A stretch of 64,000 bases of DNA from Streptomyces scopuliridis RB72 (GTDB taxonomy: Bacteria; Actinomycetota; Actinomycetes; Streptomycetales; Streptomycetaceae): positions 30,875 through 94,874 of the forward strand of contig NZ_JOEI01000022.1 in the NCBI RefSeq assembly GCF_000718095.1. Reading direction: 5' to 3'. A program made the translations under genes and the position numbers. Position 1 is the first letter of the stretch; every line of letters begins with the position of its first letter. The notes under the pieces are model-generated. The model saw only the letters and a list, made by a program, of their open reading frames with translations, had not been told where the DNA came from and ran no database searches. Positions 30,501-53,413 of the stretch are shown here, one piece after another.

Positions 30501-33500
30501 CCGAATCGCCGGCGGTCCGCGCCCCGCGTGGTCCCCGCGAGGAGATCCTGTGCGGACTGTTCGCCGAGGTGCTCGGCGTTCCTTCGGCCGGCGCCGACGA
30601 CGACTTCTTCGCCCTTGGCGGCCACTCGCTGCTGGCGACCAAGCTGGTCAGCCGGATCCGTTCCACGCTGGGCGTGGAACTGGCCGTGCGCGACATCTTC
30701 CAGACCCCCACCGTGGCGGGCCTCGCCGCCAAGGCGGCCGGTGCGGCCGGCGCCCGCGCCGCCGTCCGCGCCATGCCCCGCACCGACCTCATCCCGCTCT
30801 CCTCCGCGCAGCGTCGGCTGTGGTTCCTCAACCGGCTGGAGGAGAAGAGCTCCACGTACAACCTGCCACTGGCCGCGCGGCTCACCGGGGCGCTGGACGT
30901 GCCGGCGCTGCGGGCCGCGCTCGGTGACGTGGTGGCCCGGCACGAGAGCCTGCGCACCACGTTCCCCGAAGCCGACGGCACCCCCCGCCAGTCGATCGTC
31001 CCGGCGGAGCGGGCCGCTCCCGACCTCGTGGTCGCCCGGGTCGACGAGACGGGGCTGGACGCCGCGATGCAGGAGGCCGCCTTCCGCGGTTTCGACCTGG
31101 CCGGTGAACTGCCGTTGCGGGCACACCTGTACGAGCTGGGTCCGGATCGCCACGTGCTGCTCATCGTGATGCACCACATCGCCGGCGACGGCCTGTCCAT
31201 GGCGCCGATGGCCCGCGACCTCGCCGAGGCGTACGCCGCCCGGTTGCAGGGCCGCGCGCCCGGCTGGGATCCGCTCCCGATCCAGTACGCGGACTACACG
31301 CTGTGGCAGCGCGAGGTGCTGGGCAGCGAGACCGAGCCGGACAGCGAGATCGCCCGGCAACTGGAGTTCTGGCGCACGGCCCTGGCCGGGCTGCCGGACG
31401 AGCTGCGACTGCCGGCCGACCGGCCGCGGCCCGCGGTGGCCGACCATAAGGGTTCCACGGTCCCCTTCGCGGTCCCGGCCGAACTGCACGAGCGGATGGC
31501 GCTGCTGGCCCGGCGGACCAGGACCAGCCTGTTCATGGTCGGCCAGACCGCGCTCGCCGCACTGCTCACCCGGCTCGGCGCGGGCACCGACATCCCACTG
31601 GGCACCCCGGTCGCCGGGCGCACGGACGAGGCGCTGGACGAACTGGTCGGGTTCTTCGTCAACACCCTGGTGCTGCGCATCGACACCGGCGGCGATCCGA
31701 CCTTCACCGACCTGCTGGGCAGGGTGCGCGAGGACAACCTCGCCGCCTACGCCAACCAGGAGGTGCCGTTCGAGCGGCTGGTCGAGGTACTCAACCCCGA
31801 GCGCTCGCTCGGCCGACACCCGCTCTTCCAGGTCTGGCTGAACCTGCAGAACACCCCCGACGCCGAGATCACCCTGCCCGGCGTGGAGATCGGCCCGCAG
31901 GACTGCGGCATCGGCGCGGCCAAGTTCGACCTCGCCTTCAGCCTGCGCGAGCGCTACGACGAACAGGGCCGGCCGGCCGGCATGACCGGCCTCGTCGAGT
32001 ACAGCGACGACCTGTTCGATCCGGGGACCGTCGCGCGCATCGCCGACCGGCTGCTGCGCCTGCTGGACGCGGTGTGCGCGGACCCGGACCTGCCCGTCAC
32101 CCGGCTCGATGTGCTCTCCCCGGCGGAGCGGCACCAGGTGCTGGACGACTTCAACGCGACCGCGCGCGACATGCCGCGGGGCACCATCGCCGAAATGTTC
32201 GGCCGCCAGGCCGCCGCCACCCCGTCCTCCGTGGCGATCCGTTACGACGGTACGGAGCTGACCTACGCACAACTGGACGCCGAGGCAAACCGCCTGGCAC
32301 ACCTGCTGGTGGGCAAGGGCATCGGCCCCGAGGACATCGTGGCCGTCGCCCTGCCGCGTACGCCGCGACTGGTGGCCGCCCTGCTCGCGGTGGGCAAGGC
32401 CGGCGCGGCCTACCTGCCCGTCGACCCGGCCTATCCGGCGGACCGTATCTCCTTCATGCTCGCCGACGCCCGGCCGGCCACGCTGCTGACCGAGAGACCG
32501 GCCGCCGACGGGCTGCCCGGCTCCGAGGTCTCCCACGTGCTGCTGGACGACCCCGGTGTCCGGGGCGAACTGGCCGCGCTGCCGGACACCGCGCCGGACA
32601 CCGGACGGAAGGCATCCCCGGCCAACGCCGCGTACCTGATCTACACCTCCGGCTCCACCGGCGTTCCCAAGGGCGTGGTGGTCTCGCACGAGGGCATCGG
32701 CTGCTTCGGCGCCATCCGTGAGCAGTTCGGCCTCGACGCGAGCAGCCGCATGCTCCAGTTCGCCTCCGCCGGCTTCGACGCCGCCGTCTGGGAGGTGCTC
32801 GCACCGCTGCTCGTCGGGGGAGTCCTGGTGATGGCCCCCGCCGACGACCTGGCGGTCGGCGAGCCGCTCGCGGCGCTGCTGGCCCGCGAACGCGTCACAC
32901 ACGCCAACATCCCGCCGGCCGCCCTTGCCGTGCTGCCCCCGGGCGCGCTCCCCGAAGGCATGAACGTGATCGTCGCGGGGGAGGCGTCCGCACCGGACCT
33001 GATCGCCCGCTGGGCGGACGGCCGACGGCTGCTCAACGCCTACGGCCCGACCGAGGCCACCGTGTGCGCCACGGTCAGCGACCCTCTCACCGGCGGCGTC
33101 ACCCCGCCGATCGGCCGCCCGCTGTGGAACGTCCGGGTGCTGGTGCTGGACGAGACGCTGCAGCCGGTCCCGGTCGGGACGCCGGGCGAGGCATACCTGG
33201 CCGGAGCGAGCCTGGCCCGAGGCTACGCGGGCCAGCCCGGACTGACCGCGGAGCGGTTCGTGGCCGACCCGTACGGCCCCGCCGGCTCCCGTATGTACCG
33301 GACCGGCGACCTGGTCCGCTGGCTGCCGGACGGCAACCTGGAGTTCGCCGGCCGCGCCGACGACCAGGTCAAGATCCGCGGTTTCCGGATCGAGCCGGGC
33401 GAGATCGAGTGGGTGCTCGCCGCCCACCCCGATGTCGCGCAGGCGGCCGTACTGGCCAGGGAGGACGAGCCGGGCGACCGGCGCCTGGTCGCCTACGTGG

Positions 33501-36500
33501 TCGCCCTGGAAGGCCGCGAGGCGCCCTCGGCGGCGGCGCTGCGCGAGCACACCGCCGCGCGGTTGCCCGATTACATGGTGCCGGCGGCGTTCGTCGTACT
33601 CCCGGCACTGCCACTGACCCCCAACGGAAAGATCGACCGCAAGGCGCTGCCGGCGCCGGAGTCCACCGGCCGGACCGCCGGTCGTGCTCCGTCCAACGAG
33701 ACCGAGGCCAGGCTGCGGCGGATCTTCTGCGCGGTGCTCCTCGACGACGAGGTCGACGTCGAGGCGAACTTCTTCGAACTCGGCGGGCACTCCCTCCAGG
33801 CGACCAAGCTGGTCAGCCGGATCCGCAGCGAGTTCGCCGCCGAACTGCCGCTGCGCGACTTCTTCGAGAACCCGACCGTGGCCGGCCTGGCCGTGCTGAT
33901 CGACAGGGCCGACGACGCCCGGCGGACCGTGGTGCCGCAAGCGCGGCCGGAGCGCGTCCCGCTGTCGTGCGCACAGCGCCGGCTGTGGTTCCTGGGAAGA
34001 CTGGAGGGCCCCAGCCCCACCTACAACATCCCCTTGGCCATGCGGCTCGCCGGAGCGCTCGACGTCGTCGCGCTGCAGGCCGCGATCGGCGACGTGGTGG
34101 CCCGGCACGAGAGCCTTCGCACCACGTTCCCCGAGACCGACGGGGTGCCGCGCCAGGAAATCCTGGGCCCCGAGGCGGCCACCCCCCGGCTGCGGATCAC
34201 CGAGACCGGACCGGACGAGGTGGACGCGGCGGTCGCCGAGGCCGCCGCGTACGGCTTCGACCCGGCCGCCGAACCGCCGGTGCGCGTCCATCTGTTCACC
34301 GTGGCGCCGCAGGACCACGCGCTGCTCTTCCTCGTCCACCACATCGCCTGCGACGGCTGGTCGCTCGGCCCGCTGCTGCGCGACCTGTCGGACGCCTACC
34401 GGGCCCGGGTGTCCGGCCGGGCGCCGCAGTGGACGCCGCCGGCCGTGCAGTACGCCGACTACGCCATCTGGCAGCACGACATTCTGGGCGACGAGGACGA
34501 CAAGGACTCGCGGCTGGCGACGGAGCTGGACTACTGGCGCGAGCAGCTCGCCGGCATGCCGGAGGAACTGGCGCTGCCGACCGACCTGCCACGCCCCGCC
34601 AGACCCAGCCACCGGGGCGACGTGGTACGGCTGCGCCTGGAACCCCCGCTGCACCGCGCGCTGGCCGGCCTGGCCAAGAGCGCGGGAGCGAGCCCCTTCA
34701 TGGTGCTGCAGGCCGGGCTCGCCGCACTACTGACCCGGCTCGGCGTCGGCACCGACATCCCCCTGGGCACCACGGTCGCCGGACGCACCGACGACGCCCT
34801 CGATGACGTGGTCGGCTTCTTCGTCAACACCCTGGTGCTGCGCACCGACACCAGCGGCGCCCCGAGCTTCCGGGAACTGGTCGAACGGGTGCGGCGCACC
34901 GACGCCGCCGCCCACGAGAACCAGAACGTGCCGTTCGAACGGCTTGTCGAGGTGCTGAGCCCCAGCCGCTCGATGTCCCGGCATCCGCTGCTGCAGATCA
35001 TGCTCAACCTGCTCAACACCCCGCCCGCCGAACTGAGCCTCGGTGACGACCTGACCATCGCCCAGCAGCCCAGCGGTCTGCGCGTGGCCAAGTTCGACCT
35101 GGCGTTCAACCTGGCCGAGACGGCCGGTGCGGACGGCGAACCCGACGGCATCGTGGGTGTGATCGAGTACAGCACCGACCTGTTCACCCACGGCACCGTC
35201 CAGATGCTGGCCGACCGGCTGGTCGCCCTGCTGGACCGCCTGCTGGCCGAGCCGGACCGCCCCATCGGCGACCACGACCTGCTGACCGCCGACGAGCGGG
35301 AGCGTCTGCTCGGCACGTGGAGCCGCACCCCGGCCGAGGTGCCGGCCGGCACCATGGCGGACCTGTTCGAGGCACAGGCGGCGCGCACGCCCGGGGCCAC
35401 CGCCCTGTGGTGCGAGGGCGAAGCGACCGGTTACGCCGAGCTGGACCGCCGGGCCAACCGGCTGGCCCGTGAACTGATGTCACGCGGCGTCGGCCCGGGT
35501 CGGATCGTCGCGGTCGCCGTACCGCGCTCCGCGCAGCAGGTCACCGCGTTCCTGGCGGTGGTCAAGGCGGGCGCCGCCTACCTTCCGGTGGATCCGGAGT
35601 ACCCCGCCGAGCGCCTGGAGTTCATGCTCGCGGACGCCGCACCGGCCGTGCTGCTGGCCACCGACGCGTCGCGTGGCCTGCTGCCCTCCGCACCGCAGGT
35701 GCCGACATGGGTGCTGGACGAGCCGGAGTTCGCCGCCTCGGTGGCCGCCCGTCCCGCCACCGCCCTCGCGGGACCGGGAAGGGCCACCCCCGGCAGCCCG
35801 GCCTACGTCATCTACACCTCCGGGTCGACCGGCAGGCCCAAGGGTGTGCTGGTCAGCCATACCGGGCTGGCGTCGTTCGCGCACAGCCACGCCGAGAGGC
35901 TGGGCCTGGACGGCAAGAGCCGGGTGTTGCAGGTGGTGTCGACCAACTTCGACGTGTCGATCGGCGACCTGGCGATGAGCCTGCTGTCGGGTGCCGCCCT
36001 CGCCCTGCCCGACCCGGCCCGGGAGTTGGCCGGCGACGGTCTGGCCGATGCCATCGAGTCTGCCGGAGCCACCCATGTGATGCTGCCGGCCCCGCTTCTG
36101 GGCACACTGCCCGAGTGCGAGCTGCCCAGCCTGCGCTGCATCGTCTCCGGCGGCGAGGCACTCTCGCCGGGCCTGCTCGCGCGCTGGTCGGCCGGACGCA
36201 CCGTCATCAACGCGTACGGGCCGACCGAGACCACCATCGCCGCCACGCTCAGCGATCCGCTGTCGGGCGACACCATGCCGCCGATCGGGCGCCCGGTCGC
36301 CAACACCCGGGTCCTGGTGCTCGACGAACGGCTGCGGCCGGTGCCGGTGGGTGTCGCCGGCGAGCTCTACATCGCCGGCTCCGGCGTGGCGCTCGGCTAT
36401 CTGGGCCGCACGGCCCTGACCGCGGAACGGTTCGTCGCCGACCCGTACGGGCCCGCGGGCGGACGGATGTACCGAACCGGCGACGTGGTGCGCTGGAACG

Positions 36501-38625
36501 CCTCCGGGCAGCTGGAGTTCGTCGGCCGCACCGACGAGCAGGTCAAGATACGCGGCTTCCGAGTGGAGCCCGGCGAGATCGAGACCGTGCTGCTCGCCCG
36601 GTCCGGGCTCGCCCAGGCCGCGGTGGTCGTACGCGAGGACCAGCCGGGGCTGCGCCGACTCGTGGCCTACGTGGTGCCCGAAGCGGGTGTCGGCGTACCC
36701 GAGCAGGCCGTGCTGCGCAAGGACGTCGCGGCCGTCCTGCCCGACTACATGGTGCCCGCCGCCTTCGTCGTCCAGGAGGCGCTGCCGCTCACCGCGAACG
36801 GCAAGCTCGACCGTGCCGCGCTGCCGGCACCCGAGTTCGACGCCGGCGTGCCGAGCCGCGACCCGGCCACCGAACGCGAGAAGACCCTCTGCCGGATCTT
36901 CGCCGACCTGCTCGGCCGGGAGACGGTCGGGGCCGACGACAGCTTCTTCGATCTCGGCGGCGACAGCATCGTCTCCATCCAGCTCGTCAGCCGGGCCCGG
37001 GCGGCCGGGATCGAACTGACCGTCCCTGACGTGTTCGAGTGCCGTACCCCCGCGGCGCTCTCGCAGATCGCCGAGGCAGCGTCCGAGACCCTCACCGAGG
37101 ACTCTGACGCCGGCATCGGAGAGCTGCCGCTGACCCCGATCATGCACTGGTGGCGTGAGCACGGCGGACCGGTCGACGGCTTCCACCAGGCGATGGTGGT
37201 CCAGACGCCCGGCGCGCTCGACCTCGCCGCACTGACCGCCGCCGTCCAGGCGGTGGTCGACCGGCACGACGCGCTGAGGCTGCGGCTGACCAGAGCGGGC
37301 GACGAGGACTGGCGGATCGAGGTACGGCCCCGCGATGAGGTCAGCGCCGACGGACTTGTGCACCGGGTGGACTTCGCCGAGGCCGCGGCATCCGGCGAAG
37401 AGGAGGCCCGGCGCGCGCTGCTCGTCGAGCACGGCCGGGCCGCCTCGGAGCGCCTGACCCCCGAATCCGGCTCGCTGGTGCAGGTGGTCTGGTTCGACGC
37501 GGGCGCCGACCGGCCCGGCCTGCTGCTGCTGGCCGTGCACCACCTCGCGGTCGACGGCGTGTCCTGGCGGATCCTGCTGCCGGACCTGGCCGCGGCCTGG
37601 TCCCAGGTGGCGGCGGGCCGGGAACCTGAACGGGACGCCGTGGGCACATCACTGCGCACCTGGGCCGTCCGGCTCGCCGAGGAGGCCCATGAGGCACGCA
37701 GGCTGGAGGAGCTGCCGCTGTGGCGTGCCGCTCTCGGCGGTCCCGACCCGCAACTAACGGCGCGGCCGCTGGACAAGCGGCGGGACGTGTTCGGCACCGC
37801 GCGGACACTGACCCTCACCCTGCCCGCCGAGGTGACCGAACCGCTGCTGACGAGCGTGCCGGCTGCCTTCGACACGGGAATCAGAGACGTCCTGCTGACC
37901 GGGTTCGCGGTGGCCGTCGCCTCCTGGCGGGCCCGGCGTCAGCCGTCACTGGGCAACGCCGTGCTGGTGGAGATGGAGGGCCACGGCCGCGAACCGGTGG
38001 TCAAGGGGGCCGATCTGGCCCGTACCGTCGGCTGGTTCACCAGCTCCTTCCCGGTGCGCCTCAACCCCGGGCAGGTGGACTGGAACGACTTCTGGGCCGG
38101 CGGCGAGGCGGTGGAGACCACGCTCGCCAAGGTGCGCGCGGGCCTCGCCGAACTGCCGGACGGCGGCGTCGGCTACGGAATGCTGCGCTACCTCAACGAG
38201 CGCGCGGGCGCCCAACTGGCCGGGCTGCCTGCGCCGCAACTCGGCTTCAACTACCTCGGCCGGTTCCCCGCGGGCGGTGATGACGCCGAGGCACAGGACT
38301 GGAGTCCGCCGCCCGGCATGGCCGGCCTCACCGGTGGTGGCGACGCCGCCATGCCCATGGCGCACTGCCTGGATCTCAACGCGCAGACCCAGGACCACCC
38401 GGACGGCCCGCGACTGGTCGCCGCGTGGGCATGGCCGGACGGGATGTTCGACGAGGCGGAGGTGCGGGACCTGGCCGAGACCTGGTTCCGCGCCCTGACC
38501 GCCATCACGGACCGGCCGGGGAACCGGCAGGCGGCCCCCGACCGGCCGCAAGCGGCCACCTTGGTCCCGGTGGACCGGCGGGAATGGGACGAGTTCGAGA
38601 ACGAGCTGGACGACGAGGGGTTGTC

Positions 38626-38632
<7 letters not shown>
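24452..38632 (+). CDS. sky30: Non-ribosomal peptide synthetase, modules 5-8 (C-A-T x4, terminal E)
   Basis: A 4726-residue NRPS with domain order C-A-T, C-A-T, C-A-T, C-A-T-E. ATG start in a 4-base overlap with the first NRPS. Carrier Ser residues are 994, 2059, 3114 and 4172; the last is in GGDS. Read-off specificities are Phe, Pro, aromatic and unresolved. The first C domain begins [13 protein letters not shown], typical of domains that follow an E domain on another protein. The second C domain has HHIVMDE instead of HHxxxDG. The terminal E domain has an intact [10 protein letters not shown] at residue 4363, so residue 8 should be D. In the skyllamycin model modules 5 and 7 carry residues hydroxylated on the beta carbon by the P450 encoded downstream. 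The 3' end overlaps the third NRPS by 7 bases. Symbol by recalled similarity. Confidence 0.93.
27571..30770 (+). other. NRPS module 6: C-A(Pro)-T
   Basis: Adenylation code DVQLSAHVVK, close to the proline code DVQLIAHVVK. The C domain motif is HHIVMDE (residue 1173), with Glu for the last Gly. Carrier Ser2059 in LGGHS. Confidence 0.8.
30771..33930 (+). other. NRPS module 7: C-A(aromatic, Tyr or O-methyl-Tyr?)-T
   Basis: Adenylation code DAWNIAAVCK differs from the module 5 Phe code at two positions. It fits an aromatic substrate. The free-standing O-methyltransferase at 55220-56371 and the skyllamycin model suggest tyrosine or O-methyltyrosine. HHIAGDG at residue 2241 and carrier Ser3114. 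Confidence 0.6.
33931..38632 (+). other. NRPS module 8: C-A(unresolved)-T-E
   Basis: Adenylation code DVGMVGAIAK is not one I can assign; a bulky residue such as Trp is possible by analogy with skyllamycin. HHIACDG at residue 3296, carrier Ser4172 in GGDS, and E domain about residues 4215-4700 with intact [10 protein letters not shown] and EGHGRE motifs, so a D-residue is expected. Confidence 0.6.
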
Positions 38633-50364
<11,732 letters not shown>

Positions 50365-50403
50365 TCGGATCCTCTTTCGCAGCCCACGATGAACGGCGGA
50401 AAA

Positions 50404-51675
50404 ATGACCGCGCACACGATGCCGATGCCGGACGACATCTCCACCATCGATCTGACCTGTCCCAGGACGTTCGAGGAGAACGACCTCAGCGAATACTGGC
50501 GGCAGTTGCGTACCACGCGGCCGCTCCACTGGCATCCGCCGGTCGGCGACGCACCGGGCTTCTGGGTGGTCAGCCGGTACGCGGACGTCATGGCGCTGTA
50601 CAAGGAAAACAAGCGGCTCACCTCGGAGAAGGGCAACGTGCTGGTCACGCTGCTCTCCGGGGGCGACTCCGCCGCCGGCAAGATGCTCGCCGTCACCGAC
50701 GGGGCCATGCACCGGAACCTGCGTAACGTGCTGCTCAAGAGCTTCTCCCCGCACTCGCTCAAGCCCATCATCGACCGGGTCCGGACCAACACCACGCGGC
50801 TGGTGGTGGAGGCCGTACGCCGTGGTGAGTGCGACTTCGCCACCGACGTGGCCGAGCACATCCCGCTGAACACCATCTCCGACCTGCTCGGGGTGCCCAC
50901 CGCGGACCGCGAGTTCCTGCTGAGCCTCACCAAGTCCGCGCTCAGTTCGGACGAGGAGGGCCAGTCCGCCACCGAGGCCTGGCTCGCCCGCAACGAGATC
51001 CTGCTGTACTTCAGCGAGTTGGTCGCCGAGCGCCGCGCGAGGCCGACCGAGGACGTGATCAGCGTCCTCGCCAACAGCACCGTGGAGGGCGAGCTGCTGA
51101 CCGAGGAGGTCATCGTCCTCAACTGCTACAGCCTGATCCTCGGCGGCGACGAGACCAGTCGGCTCTCGATGATCGACTCGGTGCAGACCCTCAGCCGGCA
51201 CCCGGACCAGTGGCAACTGCTGCGCGACCGGAAGGTGACGCTGGAGTCGGCCACCGAGGAGGTGCTGCGCTGGGCGACCCCGGCGATGCACTTCGGCCGC
51301 CGCGCGGTGGCCGACGTGGAACTGCACGGCCAGGTGATCGCCGCCGGCGACGTTGTGACGCTGTGGAACAGCTCGGCCAACCGGGACGAGGAGGTCTTCG
51401 CGGACCCGTACGTCTTCGACCTGAACCGGTCACCCAACAAACACATCACCTTCGGCTACGGCCCGCACTTCTGCATCGGCGCGTATCTGGGCCGGGCCGA
51501 GGTGAACGCGATGATCGACGCCCTGCGCACCTACACCACCGGGTTCGAGATCACCGGGGAGCCGCAGCGGATCCACTCCAACTTCCTCACCGGGCTGTGC
51601 AGTCTGCCGACGCGCTTCCAGCCGGACGAGGCCGCGCTGGCCGCGTACGAGACCGAGAGCGGAGCACGCCTGTGA
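50404..51675 (+). CDS. sky32: Cytochrome P450 (P450sky/CYP163-like), amino acid beta-hydroxylase
   Basis: A 423-residue bacterial P450. The heme ligand is Cys357 in FGYGPHFCIGAYLGR. The oxygen-activation helix reads GGDETS and the ExxR motif is in EEVLRWA. I chose the ATG at 50404 (protein MTAHTMP...), preceded by GGCGGA; an in-frame ATG at 50389 would add five residues. The sequence looks very like what I remember of P450sky from skyllamycin biosynthesis, which hydroxylates the beta carbon of three different amino acids while they are bound to NRPS carrier domains. The equivalent targets here are Phe5, the aromatic residue 7 and Leu11. No ferredoxin gene is nearby, so electrons must come from elsewhere. 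The stop overlaps a thioesterase start (GTGA). Confidence 0.9.
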   Translation: MTAHTMPMPDDISTIDLTCPRTFEENDLSEYWRQLRTTRPLHWHPPVGDAPGFWVVSRYADVMALYKENKRLTSEKGNVLVTLLSGGDSAAGKMLAVTDGAMHRNLRNVLLKSFSPHSLKPIIDRVRTNTTRLVVEAVRRGECDFATDVAEHIPLNTISDLLGVPTADREFLLSLTKSALSSDEEGQSATEAWLARNEILLYFSELVAERRARPTEDVISVLANSTVEGELLTEEVIVLNCYSLILGGDETSRLSMIDSVQTLSRHPDQWQLLRDRKVTLESATEEVLRWATPAMHFGRRAVADVELHGQVIAAGDVVTLWNSSANRDEEVFADPYVFDLNRSPNKHITFGYGPHFCIGAYLGRAEVNAMIDALRTYTTGFEITGEPQRIHSNFLTGLCSLPTRFQPDEAALAAYETESGARL

Positions 51676-52448
51676 ACCGGCCCGCCGACGTCAGCCCGCT
51701 GAAGTGGCTGCGTTGGTACCGCAAGGCGGCCGAGCCCCGGCTGCGGCTGGTGTGCTTCCCACACGCGGGCGGCGCGGCCAGCGTGTTCCGTGACTGGCCT
51801 CGGTGGCTGCCCGAGGACATCGAGGTGATCGGAGTGTGCTACCCGGGCCGGCAGGATCGGGTGATGGAGCCGTGCGTCGACGAGATGGGCGCGCTGACGA
51901 CCCGGATCGCCGACGCGCTGCAGGGCTACGCCGGAGGACGGCTCGCCTTCTTCGGGCACAGCATGGGTGCTTCCGTCGCCTACGAGGTGGCGCTGCGCCT
52001 GCAACAGCGCACCGGTTCGCCCTTGGCGTGGCTGTTCGTCTCCGGCCAGCTGCCCTCGCACCGGGTGGTGCCGAAGAATGTGTACCGGCGCGGCGACGAC
52101 GCGATCGTCGACGAGGTGCGCAGGCTCGGCGACCCGGACGCCGGCACCGTGCTGGACGACCCGGATCTGCGGGAGCTCGTACTGCCCGCGATCCGGGCGG
52201 ACTTCCACCTGATCGGCACCTATCTCCCGCGCCCGGTCTCGCCGTTGGCCACTCCGGTCACCGCGTACGTCGGGGACGGGGACGAGGAGGTGCCGGTCGA
52301 GGGCCTGAGGGAGTGGGCGGCGGCGACCGCCACCGGCCGCTTCGACCACCGGGTCTACCCCGGTGGTCACTTCTACCTGCTGGAGGACCCCGAAGCTCTC
52401 GTGCGCGACCTCGCGGGCCATCTCACCACCGCCTCCGCCGCCGGCTGA
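51672..52448 (+). CDS. Type II thioesterase
   Basis: A 258-residue alpha/beta-hydrolase thioesterase starting at the GTG of a GTGA overlap with the P450 gene. The N-terminal CFPHAGGAAS, the nucleophile Ser97 in GHSMGA and the base His233 in PGGHFYL are all present. Length and motifs are standard for free-standing editing thioesterases. Role in the family: removing wrong acyl or aminoacyl groups from carrier domains so that the NRPS does not stall. The gene ends 44 bases from the stop of the convergent membrane-protein gene. Confidence 0.94.
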   Translation: MNRPADVSPLKWLRWYRKAAEPRLRLVCFPHAGGAASVFRDWPRWLPEDIEVIGVCYPGRQDRVMEPCVDEMGALTTRIADALQGYAGGRLAFFGHSMGASVAYEVALRLQQRTGSPLAWLFVSGQLPSHRVVPKNVYRRGDDAIVDEVRRLGDPDAGTVLDDPDLRELVLPAIRADFHLIGTYLPRPVSPLATPVTAYVGDGDEEVPVEGLREWAAATATGRFDHRVYPGGHFYLLEDPEALVRDLAGHLTTASAAG

Positions 52449-52492
52449 CCGGTGCGGGGGCGGTGGTCGGCCGGCCGGTACCGACGCGATGG

Positions 52493-53149
52493 TCAGGAAA
52501 TCGCGAACTGCTTGCCGGCGAGGTCCAGGAGCAAGCCGAACACGTCGATCAGCGCGATGCCCGCGATGAGCGACATCCGCCACCTGCGCCGCCCGGCGGG
52601 CGTGCGAATGAACTGCCAGGCAGCCAGCGCGAGCAGGAGGCCCTGGATCAGGAAGCAGGGCTCGAACACGAGGATGTCCAGTACCGCGGAGTGACGGTTC
52701 TCCGCGGCCGCGGTGGCCGGGCTGACACCGGCCACGACCGGGAAGTTGACGGCGCCGTGCCACCCGCTCAAGTAGAGGGCCTTGGTGATCAGACCGTAGA
52801 TCGCGTGGGAGACGCACACGACCGCCCCGATCCACAGGGGTACCAGCAGCGTCCAGGAGGGAACCCGCCGGCCGATCGGGTGGTTCAGCGCGAGGACGAA
52901 GAGCGCGCCGATCACCATGATGACGCTGACGACCCAGTTGACCGCCTGCACCGCGGCCTTCTCCTGCAGTGCCAGAAGCGGCAGTCCCCAGGTGCCGCCG
53001 ACCGCCCAGTAGAGATGGATCGCCGTGAAAAGGAGCGTGAAAGCGAAAGCCAGCTGAACCCATACCGGTTGCGGTGGAAGTGTTATTTCCGGTTCTCGGT
53101 CGCCCGAATTCGCACTTTCTTCGATCGGCATTGATTTTTCGTAGGTCAT
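52493..53149 (-). CDS. DUF3995-like integral membrane protein
   Basis: A 218-residue protein on the opposite strand from its neighbours, with AAGGA six bases before ATG. It has about 35 polar N-terminal residues and then roughly five hydrophobic helices (near residues 30-50, 68-88, 100-122, 155-178 and 190-208). The GGTWGLP segment after the first helix resembles DUF3995 proteins. No catalytic motif is seen. Function unknown. Its promoter would lie in the 53150-53413 gap shared with the transporter operon, so it could be co-controlled with export or self-resistance, but nothing in the sequence proves that. Confidence 0.72.
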   Translation of the reverse strand: MTYEKSMPIEESANSGDREPEITLPPQPVWVQLAFAFTLLFTAIHLYWAVGGTWGLPLLALQEKAAVQAVNWVVSVIMVIGALFVLALNHPIGRRVPSWTLLVPLWIGAVVCVSHAIYGLITKALYLSGWHGAVNFPVVAGVSPATAAAENRHSAVLDILVFEPCFLIQGLLLALAAWQFIRTPAGRRRWRMSLIAGIALIDVFGLLLDLAGKQFAIS

Positions 53150-53413
53150 TCACAATCCTTACATCCGCGGTCCGACCGGATCGTCAGCACGGTATCACCA
53201 GGCTCTGAGATACATGACTTGCACGTATCAGATTCTTCGATGAGAAGCCCGGCTCCGGCCTTGTCAATGCTAGCTTCGGCGCAGTCGATGCGACAACCGC
53301 CGCGATCGGTGGAGCAGTTGGCGTTATCTGTTTCCCTGCGGAAAGTCCGGCGTTGTCCGACCTGAATCGTTGAGCCGTGACCAGCGCGGACTTTGAGTCT
53401 ATGGGGTGAACGT
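53150..53413. other. Divergent intergenic region between membrane protein and ABC transporter
   Basis: A 264-base gap with divergent genes on both sides and clearly lower GC than its flanks, so it should hold two promoters. It has an imperfect inverted repeat at 53204-53232. I see no coding sequence in it; a TTG-started extension of the ABC gene to 53393 is possible but less likely than the GTG at 53414, which has GGGGTGA before it. Confidence 0.5.
53204..53232. promoter_or_regulatory. Imperfect inverted repeat, candidate operator
   Basis: The arms TCTGAGATACATG and CACGTATCAGA are related by dyad symmetry around ACTTG, with two unpaired bases. Position between divergent transporter and membrane-protein genes suits an operator. 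Weak evidence only. Confidence 0.3.

Noticed and set aside
28148..34654. A 2168-codon open frame antisense to the second NRPS
   Set aside because: High-GC genes leave long stop-free frames on the other strand. The translation is low-complexity Arg/Gly/Val/Gln text without any family motif, and the + strand frame is a fully motif-supported NRPS.
38425..38625. Upstream part of the third NRPS reading frame
   Set aside because: It would overlap the end of the second NRPS by about 200 bases and has Arg/Gly-rich text. The C domain starts naturally at the ATG at 38626.
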